64,000 bases of DNA. It comes from Porogramme epimiltina (Eukaryota > Basidiomycota > Agaricomycetes > Polyporales > Polyporaceae). Position 1 is the first letter of the stretch, and each line of letters starts with the position of its first letter. Both the position numbers and the translations under genes were made by a program. This document shows positions 24,053 to 36,087 of the stretch, piece after piece. The DNA lies in assembly GCA_900155495.1 (NCBI GenBank), contig FTLJ01000335.1, positions 19,611 through 83,610 of the forward strand, in the 5' to 3' direction. The notes beneath the pieces were generated by a model. It saw only the letters and a list, made by a program, of their open reading frames with translations, made no database searches and was not told the DNA's origin.

Positions 24053-25911
24053 GGTGGCGCATGTACATGCTGTCGTAGGGTCCTCGTTTGTCTGGATGTC
24101 ACATCGTATCTTGCTCTCGTGCTGTAGCTAGTATTTGTAAGTTCATTTGATTGCTCCTCGTGTGAACCGCCACTGACATTCGCACGCTATTGACAGGTAC
24201 CTCAGTCTCCATATCACCGGTTGTCCCGTACCTCACCGGGCGGGCCTCGTTTTTGCTGAATCTTACGTGCCGTCAACGGAAGACGGAGCGGCGTGGTTTG
24301 ACGTAGGGATGACTTCACCCCATCCTCCGGTCTTAGCGCCAGTGTGGGATACGATCGTCTTAGACTTGAATGGTGCAGAAGGCGTGACAGGCGTCTCGTA
24401 AGGTCTTCTTCTAACGCCCAGACCCTGCCCATAGATAGGTCCTACCACCGAACACGGTCGTTCGTGATACATGAATTTGGCCACTGGCCTCTCCTATGAT
24501 AGCATCATCGAATCTCAAGTTCCTTATGTATCTTTGTGGTTCCCAACTCAACGGCCGCAATATTAATCTTCTGCCCGTGCACAAGAGCGCGACGCACATT
24601 CGTGGACGCCAAAATAGGCCTCGCATCGAGAAGATCGAGAAACGTGCCGAGCCGGTGGCCGACGAAAGCACGCCCTTGGCCGTCTCGCGCTGGACACCAG
24701 ACACCGAGAGTGTGCACCTCTTTTGATGCCGGGTATGCTCCGTGTCGCAGTCCAGACTCGGGGCCGTGTCCGCTGCAGCGCGCACGTTCCACTGCGAATG
24801 TTCGACGAGCTCGTAACGGCGGTGGCGAGGGGAGCGGAAGCCGCGACGCGTGCACCCGGCGTCCAATATGGCTACGCGAAGCGTGCGGCGTGAGGCGGGC
24901 GACCGGCGCGGGGGTTCGCTCGGACGGATCTTGACGTGCTAATCTTTGCTAATGCGGTCATGCTCACTCAGGAGGCCCGTGCGGGCTCGATCGTTGCGAG
25001 AGGCGAATGGCGTCGCGCGCCACTATCTCGCATCGCTATTGGAGACCGAGGGGTTTCGACGCAGCCGGTGGGGGCACGCCTGGCCCGTCCGCGTCAGCTC
25101 GCTTGGTCTGACCGCGAAGCTTTCGTCGGGGATACCGACCGGGTGCGATTCGCCACTGACGATGTGCAGCCCAGAAGCGACTTGGAGAACCGTCGGGGCG
25201 GACAAGGCACGGCTAGGTAACACGGTATCGATCCGTCTTGATTGCGGGGAAGGGTGAAGTCTCGGATCTTGCAGTGATATATGTGCTTATCATCACTTAG
25301 TCTTGTAAAGAGTGATGTTCTGCACGTCTTATTCTGGCGCTACGGCTGTGTCGGACTCGGTTTATGCAGCAATTAAGCACGCTCATTTACTCTCTCTAAC
25401 ATGAGGCCAACAGGCCATTAGTATCGCCTTCGCAATTGTGTCTGTGAGTATGAGCAGTGCCTCTAGTCCGTGTGATGCCGGGAGTGGCTCATACACACCC
25501 ACCACACCAGTGCACATTCCAGGTTTTATGGCGGCCCCAGCGCACGCTACTGAGCCACATGGGTGCCTACTTCTCGGAGTTTGACGGCTTCTCGGCTTCC
25601 TTCATTTTAGGTGGCAACGAGGCCGCGTCGCGGAAACAGCCAGCTTCGGGTTTGGTCTCCACTCCCAAAGAGGTTTCCTCTGGATGGCGCTGAGGTGTGT
25701 CGTAGGAGGATGCAAAACGGTGCGTACTGGTTTAGGAGGGTCGCTCGGCGCGCTCGTGGCGCTAAGGGACGGACAAACAAAGCCAAAGAACGCGTCGCGC
25801 TGGCTGTGGCTGCGGCGCCAATCCATCCTGCTCGAGAACAGGCACGACCATCATCGCATTTTTGCCCACTGGCACCAGCCCTTGTGTCCATTCACTCTGC
25901 AAGCGGGAAAT
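24053..25911. other. 1.9 kb intergenic region, unresolved
   Basis: 3' flank of FCF1 and promoter of the next gene. Minus-strand frames at 24.2-25.2 kb contain protein-like stretches (for example LVHGQKINIAAVELGTTKIH) but I could not chain them into a gene; GC bias may explain them. Confidence 0.4.
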
Positions 25912-27895
25912 ATGGGAAAAGAGGACGACGTCATACCGCCCAACTATCAGTATGAGTGGACTCCCAAGTCAGACATGACTGTTCAAGAGTTCGTGGCCAA
26001 GGTGCGTTTGCCGGATGCCAGTTGCGCACAGCTGTCCCAGTCATTCACACGGGATGTCGTATACCAGTACAAGCCATCTATGGTGCAGAACGACGGCACG
26101 AAGCCTGTGCGTGTCACCTGAGGCCGAGTCATTACCTCGGCTGTTGCTGACCACCCTGTCGCCCACCTGTCATGTTCCCCGGCCCTTGTCCCTACAGTGG
26201 CTGTGGGTTGCGAAGTCCGAGGATCGACTAGAATACAAGAGTGCCGAAGCGGCTATCAACGAGGCCACGGAGTACTGTGCGTGTATCTTACTCGGCTGTG
26301 CGTCACGCCGCCCGGTGGTTACTGACAGCGGCGTGTCAGTGGCAGAGGTTACTGAGCGTGTGCAGAAAATCCAGGTATGACGGCGGTGTTCCCTTATTCT
26401 ACGCTGCCTCGAGGACGCGGGAGGCGTGGTTCGCTCTGCGGCTGACATCCTTGTCCTAGAATGATGACTCCATTCCGGTGCGCGCGAACAAGAAGAAGGG
26501 CCTGAAGAGCAAGAAAGAGATGAGGGAAGAGGTATTTACGCCACCATGTGCCCATTTTCGAAACAAAGGCATTTAATTTCCGACTGTTCAGGTGCAGAGC
26601 GAGGCTACGCAGAAGCTGAAGGACATTAGCGTGGAGCACGGCTATGTCGTCGGAAAATGGTGAGCCGACTTCTGGTTACATTAACCGAAAACTCATATCC
26701 TTTTCAGGCTCATCTTCGCGGCACCGGATAAGGTGGATATGGTTTGGGGCTCTATAGCTAGTGTGTTTACCGCCCCCATCCGTTCGACGCCTACTGACAG
26801 TGCGGTAGATTCCCTGGTGTCGGGACCCCTCTCTTCAACAAGCGCATTTCTGGCGAAGGTGGCCACGAGCCCAAAGAATGATACACCCAATTACTCTCAT
26901 CTCATTTGTGTTTACATGCCCGACGTCCTTGATCAGACAAGCGTTACGGAAGTGAGTTTCTGGCTCAGTATCTACTCGAGGTACCTACGGGCTGCTCACG
27001 CATGTCCCGCTAGGTCATGAAGGTGCTGCTCCGCAACCATGGTCTCAACCTCATGGGAGTCAAGACAGATCTCTGCACGTCTATAGGTAAACGCCAACAC
27101 TGCATCTATACCGCCGGACCCTAGGTGCTGACATTTACTCCTGTGCGCTGTGTACGTCGATAGGTCTTGACAGCAAGCACCCCAGCGGCGTCTCCTCAAC
27201 GGTAAGTCCGCCGCTCCCCTTGTCCCTTACCCCGCCTACTCCACTCGGCCCATATCACCCGCGCACGCATTCATCACGTCATTCTGCATCGCAGGTCTGG
27301 AAGAACACCGCCCTCATGAAGGAGACTGAGATCAAGGTACGCCCATCCGTCTGTCAGGCGCCGGGCGGTGATCCGCTCGCGTGAGACGTCCATGACCACT
27401 GACACGTTGCGCTGCGCCGCCCCTGCGTGCTTGCTCTCGAATCGGCACGCGCGGCTGTTTGTATAGGCGCTGAAAGAAGAATACTTCGCGGAGCTGAACA
27501 GTGCGAAGACCGCCGCGGCGGACGGGGCGGCTGCAAAGAAGGCCGAGGCCGCAGGCCCGTCGGAAATGAAAACCAAGGCCAGGCCCAAGAAAAAGGCTGG
27601 CGGAGACGATCCGTTCGCGTCGGACGGCGAGGCGGAGCAGAAAGGCGAAGAGAAGGGGAAGAAGGCGGCAAAACCGCCGTCGAAGGCGAGGGGCCCGGCG
27701 AAGAAGCCCGCACCGAAGAAGAAGGCGGCAGCGGATGCGTTTGAGTCGGACGACGATGCGGCCGACGAGGCGGCGCGCAAGGCTGAGCTTAAGGCACTGA
27801 AGACGGCGGGCACGAAGAAGTCTAGGCCGGCGAAACGCGGGGCTAGTGACAGTGAAGAGGAAGAGGCACCGAAGAAGAAACGAGGTCGCACTTAG
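25912..27895 (+). CDS. DUF1917 / Bles03-like (UPF0696) protein with lysine-rich C-terminal tail (395 aa)
   Basis: Uncharacterised eukaryotic family whose fold resembles translation factor eIF4E. Exons are 25912-26001, 26041-26106, 26198-26276, 26340-26374, 26460-26531, 26592-26659, 26708-26760, 26809-26951, 27014-27086, 27164-27201, 27295-27336 and 27467-27895 (395 aa). Recognisable blocks are YKPSMVQNDGTKPWLWVAK, EHGYVVGKWLIFAAPDKVD, SHLICVYMPDVLDQTSVTEV and KTDLCTSIGLDSKHPSGVSS. The last about 130 residues are low-complexity Lys/Ala/Asp with KPPSKARGPAKKPAPKKK and end in KKKRGRT. That points to a nuclear or nucleolar location and an extension beyond the core family. The first intron is only 39 bases and in frame, so it may be retained, adding 13 residues. 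Function is not known; the family call rests on remembered motifs. Confidence 0.82.
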
Positions 27896-28793
27896 GCCTG
27901 TCCGTTCATAAGCCCCTCGTTCGACCACTCCGCTTTTTTGTCATCGCCCGCTATGCACGCTTTCCGCGGCCATCTCTTATCGTACCTGTGCCTATCTACG
28001 CTCATCCGACTAATGCTAGCACACCTTGATGCTGAGGCTGATTGCTGTATTGCAAGCTTCGTATTTGGCAGTGGTGGCGAGACTGGCCGTCTAGGACACC
28101 GGTACGTTGGCACAAGTCGTGCGTGCTCCCTAGGCGGATATGTGGTGTCATTGGCGTACCTCGGCGTTGATCGGGTGGTGCTCATTAATCGCATGCTTAG
28201 TTACTTGCATAAGTGCCCTAGACCCTTGGAGTAACTGTTGGCCCTCTGGGCCTGCAAGGATTCTTAACCGAGCAATTAATACGCGGTGTACTACGTGAGG
28301 CTCGCCATTTGGGCGGATAGCGAAAGGGCGCTAGGCGAGCTCAGTTCCGCAGATTCATTTCCACTTAAGTCGCAGACGACATCTTCGATTGTGGTTTCGC
28401 AGGCCTTCCGGCGCTCACCAACAGTGGGATCCTCCCATGGTAGTCCCCCTTTCCTTTCAGGGGCTCCAGTTCGTCAGGTTCGATTCACGAGTGTTTCAGT
28501 GAGACTAAGCTTGCATGCGAATTATGTCTCGTGCCGCCCAACGAATACAATTGGCTTTTGTTTCAAACTTGTGGGAGGAAAAGCGGAGCGACCCGCCATC
28601 ACAGTACTGCTGTGCATTGACCACGATCGCGCATTGTCGGACTTTCCAAAATGGCGCGTGCGTTGGGCGCTTGTTCGCCCCGCCACTTGTTCTTGACCAT
28701 CACAACCGGACTCCGTCATCTTCTCTCCCGCTGCGCTCCGTGCACCCTCCAGATATCTCCATCAGGCTACTATTACTTTAATACTTCAATATC
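27896..28793. other. Intergenic between DUF1917 and SAP-like B genes
   Basis: About 900 bases, no gene supported. Presumed 3' UTR of the upstream gene and promoter of the gene at 28794. Confidence 0.5.
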
Positions 28794-30747
28794 ATGGATA
28801 GAGCACGGCTAGAGCAGTACTCTAGGCATCGCCTGCAAAAAATAGCCAAGGTAGGCGCTTATAGCTGACCACCGTAATGTTGAACTTCGCGTTAACGCTT
28901 ACCGATCCTTATACGTGATTCCCGCACTCAAAGAAATACGGTGTCAAGGGTAATCAGAAGAACGAAGACATGATTGAACAGATCCTTGCGACTTTAGACC
29001 GCAGGTCGACACCGAACACCACCCGGTAAGCATCTGAGACCCTATCTCTCGTATGACTGAGAGTGGCGTGCTAACGATAATCATCTCAGTGTTAAGGATC
29101 GATCTCCATCTACGCCTCCCAACCACCCACCTATGGCTCAGGGCGCTGGCGCTGTCCTGACGAGGGAGGTCTTACACGAAGACCCCTTCGCCACCATGCC
29201 GGCGATCGAAGAGCAGGCACCTGCCACTTCTGGTGTTAATTCACCTCCAAGGAGCGCTGTAGATCAGCCGACTTCAGTGCCTAGTACCTCGTCTGCCACC
29301 AATAAGAAAGTAGAGAGCCTCAAGCATAGTGAGTTTTGTGGCGGGTAGTTATATTTAACAACGTTTGACCATGATTACGCACAGTTGGCCTCGGGCCCAG
29401 CTCTTCCCAGCAGACTCTAGATTTGGAACTGATGAACATAGATGACCTTCCTGACCCACGAGCGACACCCCAACCATCACAAGGCGAGCGATTTGCTTAT
29501 TCCCCGTAAAATCCATCTAACGATTCGCGCACTAGAATCAGCGCCATCTCAGCATCGTCCGCACTCCCAAGATTCACAGGTGCCCGTAGGAGAGACGATA
29601 AGTGAGATACCTCCTTATGTTCCCGAGCGTGAGATCCTGACTTTAGCCTCTCCAGAGGAGCCCGCATCGGGGCAAAGCCCAAAGAGCAATAGCGAGCGGC
29701 CGGCTTCACGAACGGACACCATTCCTGCTACTTCTCCGAAGCCTTCGCGCCGAAGAATACCCCGGCCATCCGATAAAGCGGCCAACGCTTCTGGTTCTCT
29801 AGAACAGGAATCGTTAGGAGATTCCGCCTTCGACCGCGCCGCCTTGCAGCTCGCAAGCCTCCCCTCTGCCTCCGCTTTCGCTCCCCCTTCGAGCTCGCCT
29901 AGCAACATGTCTCTCACATCCCAGCCTGATTTGGTTAGGCGCTCCTCTCCCAGACCCGCGTCCCCTGATCCGCGTCCCACTTCTTCTGCTTCTCGTCCCA
30001 CGCCCGATCCCCGTCACGTACCGCCCACTCCCACCGCGCAGTCTTTACCCCAGCCTCAGTCTTCGAGTCAACCGGAGCCGTCAAGCTCGAGCGAACCACA
30101 GTCCGCGAGCCAGCCCAGCGCTAGCCATGGACCTGAGGTGACTGCGTCGGGCCGACCTACACTTCGCCCTGCGCAATGGCCTCACCGACCTACGGTGGAC
30201 GATTACACGGCCACGCTCAAGAACCTCAAGGTCATCATGAGCCATGACGCAGACCGGAAAAAGGCGCTCGAGGAGGTTTTCATGCTCGCAGAGATCGTCA
30301 GGGAAAAGGAAGCGACGCTCGCGCGGCGCGTGCAGCAACTACAGCAGCTCCGTGCGGCGGTCGAAGTCGGCCTGATGACGAAGGCGAAGATGGGCCCTGC
30401 CGCGTTCGCGAAAGGAAAGGGCAAGGGTAAGGGCAAGGACATGGGGCCCATCTCTGGGGACGACTCCAACGAGGAGTTGGAGGTCGAGGCGAGCCTGAGC
30501 ATGCTGCAGGAGTCGGAAGCGGAGCTGGTCGCATCTTCTATGAAGGTGGTGATACCGCCAAGGACTGCGAAGGGAGCTAAGAGGTTCGTGCCGAGACTTC
30601 GTCTACCTTCTACTCGCTGACAGGTAGGTTTGCTTATACAGCTCGAAGAAGAGGGCCAGAGAAGACGAGACAGGGTTGGCGACAGGCGCTCAAAGACCAG
30701 GGACAGTTTCGCCGAAACGCCCTCGAACCGTGAGGTCGATACGCTAG
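28794..30747 (+). CDS. SAP-like, proline/serine-rich, coiled-coil nuclear protein, paralogue B (546 aa)
   Basis: Paralogue of the gene at 6696. Exons are 28794-28850, 28934-29025, 29090-29328, 29385-29483, 29536-30583 and 30642-30747 (546 aa). The SAP-like start RHRLQKIAKKYGVKGNQKNE matches paralogue A and is split by an intron at the same Lys-Lys junction. The centre is Ser/Pro-rich. The end holds a coiled-coil (TLKNLKVIMSHDADRKKALE to RRVQQLQQLRAAVEVG), a GKGKGKGK run and the basic tail SSKKRARED...SPKRPRTVRSIR. The fourth intron requires a GC donor (GCGAGC at 29484). It has a CTAAC branch site, and using it joins two otherwise out-of-phase long frames. The last intron replaces an apparent stop at 30618-30620. 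A chromatin- or RNA-associated role is inferred. Confidence 0.72.
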
Positions 30748-32846
30748 CTCGCATCTTATTCGTTATACGGTTCAGGTCGTGGATTTAGTGTATGAGTGGA
30801 TATACCGGGTGTAACAGTGGGATGTACTTCTACACTTTGTATTTATTATTGTGTATTGATCTTACGACGATCTCATTTACGAACACTGAATAGGACGCGA
30901 CGCATATCTGGCTAAGCGTGACAGTGTGGAATGATGGACAGGTTGTTCTCAGCGCCCACACTTCTCGTCCACACGCTTCTATTCCTAGTGCGTACAACAC
31001 ACTGCACGAAAGGTTCAACCGCACACATAGAACGGATACGAGTGGGACGACGCACACAAATGCGTTCAGGTCCCGGTATAGGCCTACTATAGAAACGCGT
31101 ACACACATGTGTCCCTAGAGCTCGAACCCCGGAGTCTGTCCGAGTCACACGGCCCCCGCCGCACTTCTTTGTGAAGGTACCATTAAGATCCTCTTCGTCG
31201 TTCCTTCCCCATTTCGTAAGCACTTCGCCACGGGCCGCCCAAGCTGTGGCTTCCCCCCGACTAGGATACCCCCGGCCCGAAGGGAAAGAAGCCACTTGAC
31301 GGGTAAACTTATTTCCGCCAAACGTTGACCTGGAACCGCGTTGAGAGTTTTATGACGAGCGATTCGGCATCTTATAGGGGCACCAGAGCCACCAAATGTT
31401 GGATGCAGATGGTGTATATCTGCAGAAAACGTTCAGAAAGACTCGAGAAGGACCATAGGAGGGGAGTTCTTTGGATGAAGTGAAACGCTTACCGACTTCT
31501 TGTCTTGCGTTGATGTTAGCCCACATACAGGTAAGCGCTATCCTCAATGTCTGAGCTTTCTGTAAAATAGGTGGAACACTGCCTAGGAAAATGTGATAAA
31601 CATGGGTGTAAGACGTGGGATTAGGGGTGGAGCCTACCGCCGCCGGTATGACGTTAGTTCTCATGGGATGCGCAGTCTGTCATGGGCTCCCAGTTGGAGT
31701 GTAGCAATGTTAATTCGACCTTTGTAAGGTGTACGAGGATATCTGAGGCTTAGACCGAAGAAGATCCTCGAAGATTTCACCGCCAAGGACTGCGTTCGTC
31801 AGGGGCGAGTGTGTAAGGATTGCTTTTTCAGGAGGATATTGGAGGCATACAACGAGTTGGTGGCTTGAAACCCGAGACCACTAGCACAATCACAGTCGTG
31901 AGTGGTGGTACACGACTGATGATAGGACAACTTACCACTAATGAGGGATAGGGTCACCACGATAAGTCATCCGATGTCTAGCACGCGCCGCCCAACACCA
32001 CTTCTCTTATGAGACTACAAAGCGTCTGCCTATGGTTTGTTCCTACGCAGTTGTCTCTGTCCAGTGACTCGCGGTAGCGACGACAAAGACGCTGTCGCCT
32101 TGAGCATTGCTAGGCTGTTGTCCGACTCGGGGCCCGGGGTTGGCAGTTGAGCGAATGCGTAGTAGCGGCGTTCAAGCCAGCCTTTCTGATCATCAAGGGC
32201 AATTTCATAACATTGACTTCCGCCTTGGTCCCCACCATAGGTACCCGGGGCTGGCCCAAGAGCTCACGAATGTCTGGCAATCGTACGTGCGCTAGTGAAC
32301 AACTTGAATTGGCGGTACTATGCTCGACTCGCTCGAACATGGGCGGCTTAGTATTATTTTGTCACGTGCTCCAAAATGACCGGGTGGCGGCGGTCCTGCG
32401 GCCCGCCCACTCCTCCACCCAAGCCCATTCGCGGACAGCTGCCAACCCTTGGCACTTGCTGTGACGGGCTTGGGACTCGTGCGGCGTGCGTGGTGCCAAG
32501 TAACCAGCCCCGAGGCTTGAAAGCGGAGATTGTCGCACAGACTCGTTATGGCATCCACCTCGAAAACACCTGTTAATGCTCTCAATCAACTTATGTACAC
32601 CAGCTATGCACGATGGCAGTGCCGCGACCACAGTATCGTAGGATGCGAACCATGGTATCGGCTGGAAATCTATGCTACAAAATCCTAGATAACGACTACG
32701 ACTTAAGGATGAAATAGAAGGATGTGACGTCACTGCCAGAGAAGGTATCGGGCAACGACTAGGGCTATTGGTACAACCATCCTGTAAGGGCCCCCGGGGC
32801 AGCGACGGAGCGTGGACGGCATGTTAAAGGTAGAGTAGGGGCGCCC
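30748..32846. other. 2.1 kb intergenic region without a supported gene
   Basis: Between tail-to-tail genes (SAP-like B and inositol oxygenase). Only short overlapping frames; no domain, repeat array or tRNA seen. Confidence 0.55.
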
Positions 32847-34119
32847 TCACCACTCGATGACGTCGGGGAAGTATTTGGCGATGAGACCCTGGTAGTAGGG
32901 CTTCACCTTCTCGACGTTGACGGGCTCGTCGCTCTTGCTGTACAGGTCGTACGGGTTGAACGCGCGGACGGCCTCAAGGGCGCGCACGTCATCGGCGTTG
33001 GTGAGGTGAGTGTACGCGCCCTCGCGGTGCCAGGGGTAGAAGGAGTGGTAGCGGATCATGTAGAGCGCGTCCATAGGAAGGGTGCTCTGCTTCTTGAAGA
33101 CGTGGTAGAGGTACTTCGGTAGCATACAGATTAGCACGACATGCAGGCGGAGATGATGGTAGAGCGATGTACCTCATCGTGACCCCAGGAGAGCATCACG
33201 TTCTCCAGCCCGCAGTTGGGAGAGTAGACGCCGTACTCGGTGGAGTAGACGGGATCCTTGAAGTCGGGGTTTCCGACGAAGGTGTCAGGGTAGATGACTT
33301 TGTCGGAGAACTTGCATCCAACGACGAAGGTGTCCTGAAATCGTAGTCTACTCAGTTACACGTCGGAAACATGGCTGTACAGTACTTACGCCAACGACGT
33401 CCCACTGTCCCCTATTCATAGAGTCAGGCGCTCAGCGTAGTCCGAACACGAGGGAATTGAGAACACTGACTCGGAGCCGAAGAAGTAAAGTAGCTTTCCT
33501 AGGTCGTGGACGAGGCCTGCGACCTGCATCCACTCGGGTTTCCCGTCGCGGCGAATAGCCTCGGCGGTCTGGAGGAGGTGCTCGATCTGAGACAGGTCGG
33601 TCTGAGGGTGATGTCAGTCACCGACAACGCTACATTCACAGAGAGGCGTACATCCGGGTCTGAGTCATCCACGAGTGTGTTGAGTTTCTCAATGGCCTCC
33701 CAGACACCTGAAAGAAATGAGCCACGTCATAAGATGTACGGGATGAGTATGACGTACCCATTCTGGCGCGGACGTTCTTCTTGAAGTCCGCGCGGACACG
33801 AACGTTGTATTCGACCGTCTGCTTCTCTGCGTGAAGGGGTGAGAAGGTGCGGAAGAGTATACCGACAGAAAACATACCGTGTTGCTCGCGGTAGAAGTTC
33901 TTGACACGGTCACAAGCCTCTTCGTACTTGCGGAAGTTCGTCTTGTCCTTCTCAGTGTCGAATTGAGACTTGTCGTCCCACTTCTTAGCCTGACCCTTGA
34001 TCTTGTTGACTACGTGGCAAATGAGCGGCTGTCTGGCGGAGACAACAGCTTGCGAGCGCACCTTCGTCGACGGCGTCGGAGATAGTGTCGAGAGCACGAC
34101 CGTCGTCAACGAGGCGCAT
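32847..34119 (-). CDS. MIOX: myo-Inositol oxygenase (298 aa)
   Basis: Non-haem di-iron enzyme that cleaves myo-inositol with O2 to D-glucuronate, the entry into inositol catabolism. Exons are 32847-33113, 33173-33334, 33390-33411, 33471-33601, 33652-33707, 33758-33826, 33878-34009 and 34062-34119 (298 aa, normal length). All six iron ligands known from animal MIOX can be placed: His in [12 protein letters not shown], His-Asp in [12 protein letters not shown], His in LSWGHDEYLYHVF, His in RYHSFYPWH and Asp in FNPYDLYSK. The C-terminus [13 protein letters not shown] is also typical. Exon 6 is only 22 bases. The last intron ends in CGAAG rather than YAG, with a GCTAAT branch site upstream. The start [11 protein letters not shown] is the only short-leader option; an upstream in-frame Met would add a hydrophobic leader. 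Confidence 0.95.
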
Positions 34120-36087
34120 GGTGAAGATGTATGTTTCTGGGAGAAGTAGCGGAGGGGAGGGCGTAAAGGAGAGGGAGGTGAAAGCGAAGTGATGGTACAA
34201 TCGATGGGACGAAGGTTGTCAGTGTGCGGCGGGAAGGCTTATGTCAGAACACAAGAGAGTGGGGAGCGAGAGGGAGAGGAGTCTCGACGAGGGGGGAGGA
34301 ACCGCGGCCTGCAAACTCTTATGGTGGTTCATGGCGGGCGCAGCGGCCGGCGCGAGCGGCGCGCGGGAGTGGTCATAGGACGTGTGGGGGCGCGGGGAGC
34401 CCCGCATGTGGGGAGGAGAGTGGCACGGCCGAGGGGCGGCTAAGGCTGTGGCAAAACACTTTCGACGACGCGAATGGACAGGTATGGAACCCGGTCCGAG
34501 CTCCGAAGGGCGAGCCGATCCAGATTCACCGCCCGATGCCCGCCAGCGCTCCATGCCGGGGGCAAGCTGCCCTCCCGAGCACTGCGTATGAGAACTCGGG
34601 AGATACGCGGGCTGGTATTGGCCACCGACGCGGGGTCTCGGGGGGCGAGGATGATGGAACGGGCAGCACCAGCTGACCGGTCCGGATTCCACACTCAGTA
34701 CGCGGGCGCGAGGGCGGGGCCGACCCCTCCACTCACAATCACTGCCCAAGCTTCGCGAGGCACAGAGTACGGCCCGAAGATCCACGGAAAAACTACATGC
34801 CCAGCGAATGCGTTAGGTTGTTGGAGAGAATACATAACAGAAATGACGACAGCAGCCGAGTCCAGCGCCCTCGGTCTTGATCTTATGCGGGCCTGGGGGT
34901 GGTGAAGGGGTTGAAGAGTGTGATACAGTGAGACTTGCAACGCACAAGAGATGCAGAGACGGGCTATGTGGCACCGAATTCGAAGTAGGATGAGGCAAGT
35001 TGGTGATGGCGAGAAAATAAGCCGGGCGCTCTCAGCCGCCGCCGTTGACTTAACTATTCGTGACACCGAGCACGTGACTGTGACTCTACGCGACATCTTC
35101 CCCTGAGGTGTCACGCACAGAACGAGAAGGCCTCAAGTTTCCTTTCGTCTCTTGACCTTGATCCTCATAGCGGTATCGTGTGACGGAGCTAACTGCTATC
35201 CAAAAGGTCGATATTGTCAACAATTGAACGCTTGTGAGCGTTTGATTCATTCCCCGTACTGATAGTACCTCTTATACTATGGTCAACTGCTAGGCCCATC
35301 CAAGTTTATAGAGGGCCGCTATGGTCTTCTATACATTCACATGAAGCAAATACCTAAGTATCCATCACGATATTTTCTTTCAATAGGGATAACATTTCAG
35401 TGATGCATATGGCGGGTGCTTGCGGCCCGCTCACACAGACCTGCAGACTGCGACACGTCACCTGTTGCTACCCCATCTCGCGACTTGATTCCCACTGATT
35501 CTTAGTGCTCCCACCGCACCTTCTATCGCAGTAACCACAATTCCGGGCGTATCTGTCTATTCAGTTGGTGACCAAGGTGCTCGTCGCGTCTCATTCTTTC
35601 ATCAATCATCTGACATTCTATGGGGTCTCGACCTTGCAGAATTTCGTCAAGACCGACCGCCGTATCCGCGGCTATGACGAGACAACGAAAATACCGATGC
35701 TTGTATAGCCGATGCAGGCGGAGGCTTCGTACGCGCGTGTTTGCAGGCCGGCACTCCGGGGCGATAGTCCGAGTTACGCTTCGGGCATTTTACACATCGC
35801 GAGTATCAGACTCCCGCGCGGTATCGGTCCGAACGCCGGTACGCAGCCTGGTTATTCTCTGCCCCTCATCGTGTTAGGTAAATGATGACACGACTCCGAC
35901 AGCGCACCGCGCGGTGCGTCGCATCCTTCGTAGTCGTGGATAGGCGTTCGACTTGAGTGCTCGACCTCGGTGTACGGGAGAATAGTATAGCTAACCCTAA
36001 TACATCTCCTCTCCATCCGAGAACATTCCAGAAAAGTTCGTATACGTACAGTATCGACGGAGGACGGTGACCTCTACCATGATTCAG
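34120..36087. other. 2 kb intergenic region without a supported gene
   Basis: Upstream of the inositol oxygenase gene, downstream of the EF-hand gene. It starts GC-rich, then becomes more AT-rich around 35.1-35.4 kb. No coherent gene model. Confidence 0.5.

Noticed and set aside
30618..30620. Stop codon as the end of SAP-like paralogue B
   Set aside because: An intron from 30584 to 30641 removes it and joins to SSKKRARED, matching the basic tail of paralogue A.
31110..31180. tRNA-like TTCGAG segment on the minus strand
   Set aside because: The presumed T-arm does not pair and no acceptor or D-arm can be found.
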